Assembly: GCA_904501675.1 (NCBI GenBank)
Contig: CAJGCL010000123.1
Location: 1 to 5,473, forward strand
Direction: 5' to 3'
Length of the DNA stretch: 5,473 nt
From: Clostridiaceae bacterium
GTDB taxonomy: Bacteria; Bacillota; Clostridia; Oscillospirales; Acutalibacteraceae
Below are positions 1-5,473 of this stretch, one piece after another. Made by a program: the position numbers and the translations under genes. Numbering within the stretch: position 1 is the stretch's first letter; the number at the start of each line of letters is the position of its first letter. Below the pieces are notes generated by a model, which saw only the letters and a program-made list of their open reading frames with translations, was not told the origin of the DNA and did not search any database.

Positions 1-1671
1 CGCTAACTGACGTTTTATGTAGCCTGCATATTTAAGGTTTATTTCAACCTGTTCAAAAATATCTTTTGAAAGGTCAGGACGCTTTTTATCAAAAGGAGCA
101 AGCAGCTTGTATGAAAGCTGTGGTCTTTTAAGAAGCTCTGAAAGGCGGCAGCCTGTAATAAGCGGTGCAGTGCCGGCTTCTTCAAGAACTTTGTTAAGCT
201 CCTCTGATGGAGCAATGCTTACCCGCTCTATTCGTGCGGTTTCCTCTTCGATAAGTCTTTTCTTTTCCAGTAGCTTCTGGTATCTTTCTTCGCTTATAAG
301 ACCTATTTCGTAACCCATTTCTGTTAAGCGAAGGTCTGCGTTATCCTCGCGGAGAATAAGACGATATTCGCTTCTTGATGTCATCATTCTGTATGGGTCG
401 CGGCATCCCTTTGTAACAAGGTCATCGATAAGAGTACCGATATAGCTTGTACTTCTGTCGAGGGTGAAAGGCTCTTTACCCTGAACGCTTCTTGCGGCGT
501 TTATACCTGCAATAAGACCTTGTGCCGCTGCCTCCTCGTAACCTGAGGAGCCGTTGAACTGACCTGCACCATAAAGACCTGAAAGGTCTGTAAATTCAAG
601 AGTAGATTTAAGTGCCAACGGGTCAACGCAATCGTATTCAATAGCGTACGCGGTACGCATAACCTTTGCGTTTTCGAGACCCTTTATGCTGTGAAGGATT
701 TTCAACTGAATATCTTCGGGGAGAGAGGAGGAAAGCCCCTGAAGGTACATTTCCTCTGTATTAAGTCCACAAGGCTCTATAAATACCTGATGCCTGCCTT
801 TTTCTGCAAAGCGGACAATTTTATCTTCAATACTCGGGCAATATCTGGGACCCACACCCTCAATCTTTTTAGAATAAAGAGGGGAGCGGTGAAGGTTATC
901 GAGGATTACTTGTTTTGTATCGGCATTTGTATATGTAATATGGCAGATAGCCTTGTTTTCAAGAACGCCATCAGGAGTTTCGAAAGAGAATGGCGTAATT
1001 TCTTCATCACCAATCTGTTCTTCAAGCTCTGTGAAATCAACAGTTCTTTTATTAACACGAGGTGGTGTACCTGTTTTGAAACGACGAAGAGGAACACCTA
1101 ACTCTAAAAGAGATTGCGAAAGATCGTTTGCCGGGAACATTCCGTCAGGCCCACTCTCGTAAGAAACATCACCAACAAAAACCTTACCCTTTAAGAATGT
1201 ACCTGTGGCAATGATTACGCATTTGGCGGTGTACACTGCTTCAAGCTGTGTTTCAAATTCCCACAAGCCATCTTCGTTTTTCTTTAAAGAAACAATTTCT
1301 GCCTGTTTCATGTCAAGATTATCGGTGCATTCAAGGCAGTGCTTCATATATTGTGTGTAATCGCGTCTGTCAATCTGCGCTCTGAGAGAATGCACAGCAG
1401 GGCCCTTACCTAAATTAAGGATACGGCTCTGTATAAGATTTTTATCTGCTGCCTTGCCCATTTCTCCGCCTAAAGAGTCTATTTCGCGGACAAGATGCCC
1501 TTTAGATGTTCCGCCGATTGATGGATTGCAAGCCATATTTCCTATCCAGTCAAGGTTAACTGTAAATACAACAGTTGAAGCCCCAAGCCTTGCGGATGCA
1601 AGGGCGGCTTCTATACCTGCGTGGCCTGCGCCAATTACTGCAACATCGTAATTTCCTGCAAAAAATTTCAT
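1..1671 (-). CDS. mnmG: MnmG (GidA), tRNA uridine-5-carboxymethylaminomethyl modification enzyme, FAD subunit; C-terminus cut by window edge
   Basis: With MnmE, this cytoplasmic FAD protein installs the (carboxymethyl)aminomethyl group on C5 of wobble uridine U34 in several tRNAs, using methylene-tetrahydrofolate, NADH and either ammonium or glycine. The frame is open without a break for 557 codons from the ATG at 1669-1671 to the window edge. Near the N-terminus is the dinucleotide-binding loop GAGHAG (residues 14-19), followed by the family motif MACNPSIGG with Cys48. The signature GPRYCPSIEDK carries Cys278. These two cysteines match E. coli C47 and C277, known to be important for activity. 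A second signature, starting AGQFNGSSGYEE, spans residues 369-389, and the helical part RDPYRMMTSRSEYRL follows. The last visible residues (KYAGYIKRQ) match the conserved C-terminal region, so roughly 65-75 residues are missing. The start lies 15 bp after the nitroreductase stop, with a modest Shine-Dalgarno (TCAGG) about 9 nt upstream. It is the last visible gene of the 3226-to-1 operon. Identification is certain; the usual upstream partner mnmE is not here. Confidence 0.98.
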   Translation of the reverse strand, partial: MKFFAGNYDVAVIGAGHAGIEAALASARLGASTVVFTVNLDWIGNMACNPSIGGTSKGHLVREIDSLGGEMGKAADKNLIQSRILNLGKGPAVHSLRAQIDRRDYTQYMKHCLECTDNLDMKQAEIVSLKKNEDGLWEFETQLEAVYTAKCVIIATGTFLKGKVFVGDVSYESGPDGMFPANDLSQSLLELGVPLRRFKTGTPPRVNKRTVDFTELEEQIGDEEITPFSFETPDGVLENKAICHITYTNADTKQVILDNLHRSPLYSKKIEGVGPRYCPSIEDKIVRFAEKGRHQVFIEPCGLNTEEMYLQGLSSSLPEDIQLKILHSIKGLENAKVMRTAYAIEYDCVDPLALKSTLEFTDLSGLYGAGQFNGSSGYEEAAAQGLIAGINAARSVQGKEPFTLDRSTSYIGTLIDDLVTKGCRDPYRMMTSRSEYRLILREDNADLRLTEMGYEIGLISEERYQKLLEKKRLIEEETARIERVSIAPSEELNKVLEEAGTAPLITGCRLSELLKRPQLSYKLLAPFDKKRPDLSKDIFEQVEINLKYAGYIKRQLA

Positions 1672-1686
1672 AACTTAAAACCTGAA

Positions 1687-2226
1687 TTACTTAATAAATT
1701 TAATGTGGCCGTCTTCTCTTTCCTTCATAGGCGGCTTTTCGTTAGGGTAGCCTAAGGACATACCTAAAATAAAATTCCAATGCTGAGGAATATCTAAAAT
1801 TTCCTTCCACTTCTTTGCGCCCTCTTCGTTATCAAAAAGACCGCCTAAGGAGGCAACCATACAAGAGCCAAGACCTAAGCCATGAGCGGCAAGAGCAATG
1901 TTTTCTGCCATAAGACCGCCTGACATACCGTCTTTATTTTCAGCGAAAATGAAAATAAATGTAGGCGCATTGTGGTAAACAGGGCGCTTATCCCATCCTG
2001 TGTAAGCAGGGGTATCCCAACCGACAATGTTCTTGAAATCTGTATTCATCTGGTCAAGCAGCTCTTTATCCTGAACTATTCTTAAGTGGCATGGTTGAGA
2101 GTTTCTGCCGCTTGGTGCGCGGATAGCACAATCAAGAATAATGTTTAAAAGCTCATCGGGAACCTGCTCCGCGGTATATTCTCTTATAGTCTGTCGGGAA
2201 AGAATGTTTTTTATTATGTCGTTCAT
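1687..2226 (-). CDS. Nitroreductase-family FMN-dependent oxidoreductase, 179 aa
   Basis: This is a small flavoprotein of the nitroreductase superfamily, whose members are usually cytoplasmic FMN dimers that reduce nitro groups, quinones or other acceptors with NAD(P)H. The natural substrate cannot be read from the sequence. Residues 11-17 (RQTIREY) form the N-terminal FMN-phosphate site, and APSGRNSQP (37-45) is the classic FMN-binding loop. GGLMAENIALAAHGLGLGSC (103-122) is the conserved helix and glycine turn, and LGYPNEKPP near the C-terminus closes the flavin site. The residue after QP is Cys46, where many relatives have Trp or another aromatic. At 179 residues it is a compact, complete family member. 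I chose the ATG at 2224-2226 because GGGTGA (2232-2237) lies 5 nt upstream of it. The alternative in-frame GTG at 2233-2235 has no properly spaced ribosome binding site. The start is 1 bp from the lipoprotein stop, so translational coupling is likely. mnmG follows after 15 bp. Confidence 0.93.
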   Translation of the reverse strand: MNDIIKNILSRQTIREYTAEQVPDELLNIILDCAIRAPSGRNSQPCHLRIVQDKELLDQMNTDFKNIVGWDTPAYTGWDKRPVYHNAPTFIFIFAENKDGMSGGLMAENIALAAHGLGLGSCMVASLGGLFDNEEGAKKWKEILDIPQHWNFILGMSLGYPNEKPPMKEREDGHIKFIK

Positions 2227-2227
2227 C

Positions 2228-3226
2228 TTATTCACCCTTTACTTCTTTTATAAGCTGAAGATAACTGTTGAAGGTTGGGGAAGAAACGTTGCTGTCAACC
2301 TCGTATGCACCTTCAATTATCTGGTCAATTCCGTTTCCTACAATAGATTTTATGATTTCGATTTTTTTGCTGTTGAAAAATTCACTATTTACATCTGCTT
2401 CTGCGCGAAGCACAAGGAAAAGGTAGTCGTTTGTGCCTATAATTGCAGCATAGCGAGTATCAATAGTCTGCACCTTCTGGAAAAAGCCTTCGGGATAGGA
2501 GTCGTCATCCTTGTGGAGAATAACGGTTTGAACAGCACTCTGAACTCCTGCTTCTGCAAGATAATCTGCGGCTTCGTCCATTGTTTTTTCACCGGAATTC
2601 ACAACATCAGCCATGCTCTGGAACCTGAGAAGTAAAGACTCTATTTCGTTTTGTGGAAGCCGTATTGTATTGCCGTTAGCATCTGTTGTTGTAAAGTAAC
2701 CGGTAATTGCCTGGAAGAGAATATAGTTTGTACGGAATGCAGCATAAAGACGAGCAAGAGGAATTTCTTTCGTTCCGCCTGTGCCGTAATAGGCGAGCAA
2801 AAGTCTGTCGCGGTACGCATCGGCGGTAAAAACCTTCGTAAGAGTTTCTTTTGTTATACCGATTCTTTCATAGTATTGGTCGTAAAGGAGCCAGTTATCA
2901 TTAACCTTCTCGGAAACAGCTGCTTTTTCTGCTATGGTAAGCTCAATGCCGTGGGCGTGAGCAAGAGAATTTGTTTTAAAATATGTGGAAATATATGCGA
3001 GAGTCTGTTCTTTTATTGCCTTCTGCGCCTCGTCAACACCTAAATCAACGGTAGCTTTATCAAGGAAATATGTGAAAACATCATTTGATATTTCTACCCC
3101 ATTAATGGATACAGCACTCTTTTTTCCAAAAGCGTTGCAGCCCGATAAAGCGGTAACCGAAAAAACGCATATTACCACAAGAAAGAAGGATATTATCTTT
3201 TTAGATATACCTTTAAAAACAACCAC
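2228..3226 (-). CDS. Surface lipoprotein resembling a SurA/PrsA-type foldase with a degenerate isomerase region, 332 aa
   Basis: From the GTG at 3224-3226 the protein opens with a lipoprotein signal: a basic stretch (FKGISKK), a hydrophobic core (IISFFLVVICVFSV) and the lipobox LSGC with Cys30 as the predicted lipidated residue. The mature protein would be anchored on the outer face of the membrane. After a short linker comes VSINGVEISNDVFTYFLDK, then a helical stretch. This is the usual beginning of SurA_N/PrsA-like chaperone domains. Around residues 165-290, TNYILFQAI, the spacer GEKTMDEAADYL and a late strand NDYLFLVLRAEAD follow the layout of a parvulin-type peptidyl-prolyl isomerase domain. 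The Gly-Gly-rich core expected of active parvulins is not evident, so isomerase activity is doubtful. An ATG at 3245-3247 is in frame but has no ribosome binding site and would add seven residues before the signal. It is the first gene after the promoter at 3263-3291 and ends 1 bp before the nitroreductase start. The lipoprotein call is firm; the foldase relationship is by eye. Confidence 0.85.
   Translation of the reverse strand: MVVFKGISKKIISFFLVVICVFSVTALSGCNAFGKKSAVSINGVEISNDVFTYFLDKATVDLGVDEAQKAIKEQTLAYISTYFKTNSLAHAHGIELTIAEKAAVSEKVNDNWLLYDQYYERIGITKETLTKVFTADAYRDRLLLAYYGTGGTKEIPLARLYAAFRTNYILFQAITGYFTTTDANGNTIRLPQNEIESLLLRFQSMADVVNSGEKTMDEAADYLAEAGVQSAVQTVILHKDDDSYPEGFFQKVQTIDTRYAAIIGTNDYLFLVLRAEADVNSEFFNSKKIEIIKSIVGNGIDQIIEGAYEVDSNVSSPTFNSYLQLIKEVKGE
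2232..2237 (-). promoter_or_regulatory. Ribosome binding site that sets the nitroreductase start
   Basis: On the minus strand AAAGGGTGA ends 5 nt before the ATG at 2226. It sits inside the last codons of the lipoprotein gene (Lys-Gly-Glu). It matches the GGTGA part of the anti-Shine-Dalgarno complement and favours this ATG over the GTG at 2235, which would overlap the site. Confidence 0.7.
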
Positions 3227-3232
3227 TTTTCG

Positions 3233-3238
3233 CACCTC
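3233..3238 (-). promoter_or_regulatory. Ribosome binding site that sets the lipoprotein start at GTG 3226
   Basis: The minus strand reads ACGAGGTG, then six bases (CGAAAA), then GTG. This is a near-ideal Shine-Dalgarno at the right distance for the GTG at 3224-3226. The upstream in-frame ATG (3245-3247) is preceded only by AT-rich promoter sequence. Confidence 0.8.
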
Positions 3239-3262
3239 GTAATACATAAATATACAGAATAT

Positions 3263-3291
3263 AGTATAGCAGATATTGGCGTTTAAAACAA
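3263..3291 (-). promoter_or_regulatory. Predicted sigma-A promoter for the lipoprotein-nitroreductase-mnmG operon
   Basis: On the minus strand there is a -35-like TTGTTT (3286-3291), a 17-base spacer, and a -10 TATACT (3263-3268) preceded by TGC, which gives an extended -10. The -35 is weak (three of six consensus bases), while the -10 is strong (five of six). Transcription would start near 3256, giving a leader of about 30 nt before the GTG at 3226. If the ATG at 3247 were used, the leader would be under 10 nt and would lack a ribosome binding site. The promoter sits directly downstream of the preceding unit's terminator. Confidence 0.7.
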
Positions 3292-3319
3292 GATTTAATT
3301 GAGAAAAAGCAATGCGCTA

Positions 3320-3362
3320 AATAATAAAAAAGACCACTCTCCACAGAGGAAAGAGGTCTTTT
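3320..3362 (-). terminator. Rho-independent terminator after the transporter gene
   Basis: An inverted repeat pairs AAAAGACC (3328-3335) with GGTCTTTT (3355-3362), with a partly paired interior of about 19 nt. Read on the minus strand, the stem is followed by a T-rich tail (CTTTTTTATTATTT). It begins about 11 bp after the transporter stop codon and ends before the promoter of the next operon. On the plus strand the stem is followed by GG after only four T, so termination in that direction would be weak, and no plus-strand gene needs it. Confidence 0.82.
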
Positions 3363-3373
3363 GGAAAGGTGGA

Positions 3374-4900
3374 TTATTTTACCGCTACCTCTGCTTCGTG
3401 TTTAGCTCGAAGTTCGGTGTAAATTGGCTCCATTTTTTCTTTGGTAAGAGGATAACCGAATCTGAAAATAAGCCATACGCTTGTGTAAACAATAGCAGGG
3501 ATTACAGTGCAGATAAACATAATCTTCTTACTTGTATCGTTTTCAGCAATAAAGCCGTTGCCTGCAGTAAGGCTGTCGTATTTTGCCCATTCAAGAAGGA
3601 AAAGTCCGCCTGCGTCTGCAATTGCCTGACCAAACTGTCTGCCGAAGGTGTACGCAGAATAAACAGCACTTTCGTTTCTTACGCCTGTAATATGCTCCTG
3701 ATAGTCAATAACGTCCATAACAACTGCCCAGCATGTAAGGCTTACGAAGGTGTAGCCAAAACCGATAAGGAGAAGACATGTCATGTAAAGCCATGCAGGG
3801 TAAATTCCCTGATTTGGGTTAATCCACTGAATAAAGCTTTCGCTGTTTGCAGTTACGAAAAGAAATACAGATGTTATTGCGGAAATGATTGACATTCGCC
3901 CGCAAAGCTCTTTTTTACCGAATCTTGCCGCAAGCTTCGGAGTAAACAAAATCAAAACCGCCATAGGAAGATAAGTACAGATTGTACCTACTATGCTAAG
4001 ACCTGTGTTTGTAAAGTAGTTTTTGTAAAGGTATGAGTTAAATGAACCGAACTGAAGCTGACCGCTGATAAGAACACCTGAAAGGGTGAGCATAACGAAT
4101 GGTCTTGACTTGAAGAGACCTTTGTAAACAGATTTAAGGTTTGATTCCTTTTCTTCAAAAGACGGAACACGCTCTTTAACCATTTTGTGGCCGATAAGGT
4201 AAGTTGCAATAGATAAAACGCCCATAATAAGAGCATATATAAACATTCTGTTACCGTCTGCAATTTCGATTTCCTTACCTGTCTGCTCGTCAAACTTGCC
4301 TGTGCCAACGAAGATAATCATTGGAGCAATAAGAAGAACAACTGCACCACCAACGCCTGAACCAACTGAACGAGCAGTTGAAAGGAGTGTTCTGCCCTTA
4401 GGGTCATCAGTAATAACAGAAGCAAGAGAGCCGAAAGGAATGTTCATAGCTGTATACATTGTGCAGTAAATAAGATACAACACAATGGAAAGGCCGAAAA
4501 GAAGCATAGGCTTCCCTGCTAACGTAGGATTATAAAAAATTGAGTTAGGGTCGCCAAAAGGAATAAAGCAGATAACGGTTGAAATTCCTAAAGGCACAGC
4601 AACAAGGCGGAGATATTGGCGGTATTTACCGTCTTTACCAGGCCTTCTCTTTGAAACAACAGCACCCCAGAGAGGGTCGTTGATTACGTCCCAAAGACGA
4701 GTGATAATAAACATGTAACCAACAAGCCTTGGAGCTATTTTCAAAACGTCGGTCATAAAAACCTTAAGATAGCTTGTTATGTATGTAAGGTTAAACATAT
4801 TACCAGACTCGGCAATAGTATAACCGGCTATATCCTTAAAGCCTATTTTATTAGGATGATTGTTAACTTCTTTTTCTTTTTTTATTTTTTCTTTAGCCAC
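3374..4900 (-). CDS. GPH-family (MelB-like) cation-coupled symporter, 508 aa
   Basis: This is a polytopic inner-membrane protein of the glycoside-pentoside-hexuronide:cation symporter family within the major facilitator superfamily. It has about twelve hydrophobic segments, a lysine-rich cytoplasmic N-terminus (residues 1-23) and a charged central loop near 240-268. RLWDVINDPLWG (68-79) lines up with the MelB cation-site motif; Asp71, Asn74 and Asp75 correspond to D55, N58 and D59. Other family marks are KRRPGKDGKYR after helix 2, NIPFGSL (153-159) with a following DDPKGRT, and a DVIDYQEHITGVRNES stretch near 396-411. By the same alignment, MelB's sugar-binding D19, D124 and W128 are replaced by Met35, Asn153 and Gly157, so the substrate is probably not melibiose. 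The start is the GTG at 4898-4900, with AAGGAG 8 nt upstream overlapping the serine dehydratase stop. No other suitable in-frame start is near. It probably forms an operon with the dehydratase and is followed by a terminator. The family is secure; the substrate and coupling ion are unknown. Confidence 0.93.
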   Translation of the reverse strand: MAKEKIKKEKEVNNHPNKIGFKDIAGYTIAESGNMFNLTYITSYLKVFMTDVLKIAPRLVGYMFIITRLWDVINDPLWGAVVSKRRPGKDGKYRQYLRLVAVPLGISTVICFIPFGDPNSIFYNPTLAGKPMLLFGLSIVLYLIYCTMYTAMNIPFGSLASVITDDPKGRTLLSTARSVGSGVGGAVVLLIAPMIIFVGTGKFDEQTGKEIEIADGNRMFIYALIMGVLSIATYLIGHKMVKERVPSFEEKESNLKSVYKGLFKSRPFVMLTLSGVLISGQLQFGSFNSYLYKNYFTNTGLSIVGTICTYLPMAVLILFTPKLAARFGKKELCGRMSIISAITSVFLFVTANSESFIQWINPNQGIYPAWLYMTCLLLIGFGYTFVSLTCWAVVMDVIDYQEHITGVRNESAVYSAYTFGRQFGQAIADAGGLFLLEWAKYDSLTAGNGFIAENDTSKKIMFICTVIPAIVYTSVWLIFRFGYPLTKEKMEPIYTELRAKHEAEVAVK

Positions 4901-4908
4901 AATATCAT

Positions 4909-4914
4909 CTCCTT
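4909..4914 (-). promoter_or_regulatory. Ribosome binding site of the transporter, overlapping the serine dehydratase stop
   Basis: The minus strand reads GCATAAGGAGATGATATT and then GTG. AAGGAG shares two bases with the TAA stop of the upstream gene and lies 8 nt from the GTG. The ATG inside this stretch (4906-4908) is out of frame and reaches a stop after eight codons, so it is not the start. Confidence 0.8.
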
Positions 4915-5473
4915 ATGCTTCATAGTGAAGGGCAAGACCGCCTTCGCTTGTTTCCCTATATTTATGCATTAAGTCTTTACCTGTCTGATACATTGTGTTA
5001 ACAACTGTATCAAATTTAACTTTACGCGTAGAGGTTAAGAAGTTTGCGAGAGAAAGTGCGTTTATTGCGCGCATTGCTGCAACCGCGTTTCTTTCAATAC
5101 AAGGAATCTGAACAAGACCGCAAACAGGGTCGCAGGTAAGACCTAAATAATGCTCCATAGCATTTTCAGCAGCGTACTCTATCTGGTCTAAATCCATAAA
5201 GTGAAGCTCTGCAAGAGCTGCCGCCGCCATACAGCAAGCAGTACCGATTTCTGCCTGACAGCCAGCTTCCGCACCGCTTATGGAAGCGTTTTGTTTAACA
5301 ACGTTACCTATAACACCTGCCGCAGCAAGAGCTTTGCAGATTTCAAAATCGGTAAAGCCTTTTTTCTCCTGCATATAGTAAAGTACTGCAGGGAGAACGC
5401 CTGAAGCTCCGCAGGTTGGCGCAGTTGTTATCATTCCGCCACCTGCATTCTGCTCGCTTGCCGCAAAAGCATA
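4913..5473 (-). CDS. sdaAA: L-serine dehydratase (L-serine ammonia-lyase), iron-sulfur type, alpha subunit or C-terminal domain; N-terminal part outside window
   Basis: This cytoplasmic [4Fe-4S] enzyme deaminates L-serine to pyruvate and ammonia. The window holds its last 186 residues. The frame stays open past the Met codon at 5432-5434 to the edge, so that Met is internal. The visible part begins with an ENAGGG-like stretch (SEQNAGGGM), then APTCGASGVLPAVL, matching the conserved APTNGAxGxxPAVL region. The three cluster cysteines lie in AGCQAEIG (codon 5258-5260), LTCDP (5132-5134) and IPCIERN (5099-5101). They are spaced 42 and 11 residues apart, as in Legionella L-serine dehydratase (C343, C385, C396). 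The C-terminus KYRETSEGGLALHYEA is typical and has no terminal cysteine. An extra Cys (CDPVCG) sits four residues after the second ligand, where I recall Ala or Gly in many relatives. Whether it is a separate alpha subunit (sdaAA, usual in Firmicutes) or one long chain cannot be decided, because the beginning is missing. The GPH transporter follows after 12 bp. Confidence 0.95.
   Translation of the reverse strand, partial: YAFAASEQNAGGGMITTAPTCGASGVLPAVLYYMQEKKGFTDFEICKALAAAGVIGNVVKQNASISGAEAGCQAEIGTACCMAAAALAELHFMDLDQIEYAAENAMEHYLGLTCDPVCGLVQIPCIERNAVAAMRAINALSLANFLTSTRKVKFDTVVNTMYQTGKDLMHKYRETSEGGLALHYEA

Noticed and set aside
691..1101. Plus-strand open frame of 136 codons
   Set aside because: It lies wholly antisense to mnmG, which has intact family motifs in this stretch. 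The translation is rich in Cys, Phe and Asn and has no recognisable domain or ribosome site.
2141..2635. Plus-strand open frame of 164 codons
   Set aside because: It is antisense to the nitroreductase and lipoprotein genes. Its composition is that of a shadow frame, and no promoter or ribosome site is visible.
3320..3362. Hairpin considered as a bidirectional terminator or a small RNA
   Set aside because: The T-rich tail is convincing only on the minus strand, and no plus-strand gene approaches it. There is no separate promoter that would make an RNA from this stretch.
3227..3373. The only intergenic gap, checked for a riboswitch or T-box leader
   Set aside because: It is fully taken up by a terminator, a promoter and a leader of about 30 nt, which is too short for a riboswitch. 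No conserved leader motif is seen.
3299..3892. Plus-strand open frame of 197 codons
   Set aside because: It crosses the terminator and then runs antisense to the transporter's C-terminal half. It is Cys- and Asn-rich with no domain.
3991..4308. Minus-strand open frame of 105 codons inside the transporter
   Set aside because: It overlaps the transporter in another frame. The transporter reading has clear membrane segments and family motifs here.
5432..5434. Met codon as the start of a short serine dehydratase protein of 173 aa
   Set aside because: The frame continues upstream to the window edge with family-conserved residues (SEQNAGGG), and there is no ribosome binding site before this ATG.

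Overview
The window looks like ordinary chromosomal sequence from a low-to-moderate GC Firmicute, probably a gut-type member of the Clostridia (Oscillospirales/Ruminococcaceae-like). This placement is an inference. It rests on strong Shine-Dalgarno sites, two GTG starts, a lipobox-type surface lipoprotein, a clostridial-style iron-sulfur serine dehydratase and tightly packed genes. All five genes lie on the minus strand, so transcription runs from high to low coordinates. Two genes are cut by the window edges. I see no RNA gene, mobile element, CRISPR array or long repeat.

Upstream unit (5473 to about 3320): the C-terminal 186 residues of an L-serine dehydratase (catalytic/Fe-S part) are followed after 12 bp by a 508-residue MelB-like GPH-family cation symporter. 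The transporter's Shine-Dalgarno overlaps the dehydratase stop codon, so the two are probably co-transcribed and translationally coupled. A hairpin followed by a T-rich tract (3320-3362) ends this unit.

Downstream unit (about 3291 to 1): a sigma-A-type promoter with an extended -10 (3263-3291) lies just behind that terminator. It drives a lipoprotein resembling a SurA/PrsA-type foldase, then a small nitroreductase-family flavoprotein, then mnmG (gidA), the FAD subunit of the tRNA wobble-uridine modification enzyme. The spacings are 1 bp and 15 bp. mnmG runs off the left edge with about 557 residues present; the family is usually about 620-630 residues long.

The lipoprotein start should be moved from the upstream ATG (3247) to a GTG (3226). 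The promoter position, the Shine-Dalgarno and the shape of the signal peptide all agree on this. The nitroreductase start is likewise better placed at the ATG at 2226 than at the GTG at 2235. The points most worth a second look are the foldase-like lipoprotein with a degenerate isomerase region, the unusual partners of mnmG, and the pairing of a serine dehydratase with a GPH transporter that keeps the cation site but not the sugar-binding acidic residues of MelB. I found no convincing evidence for a new multi-gene system.
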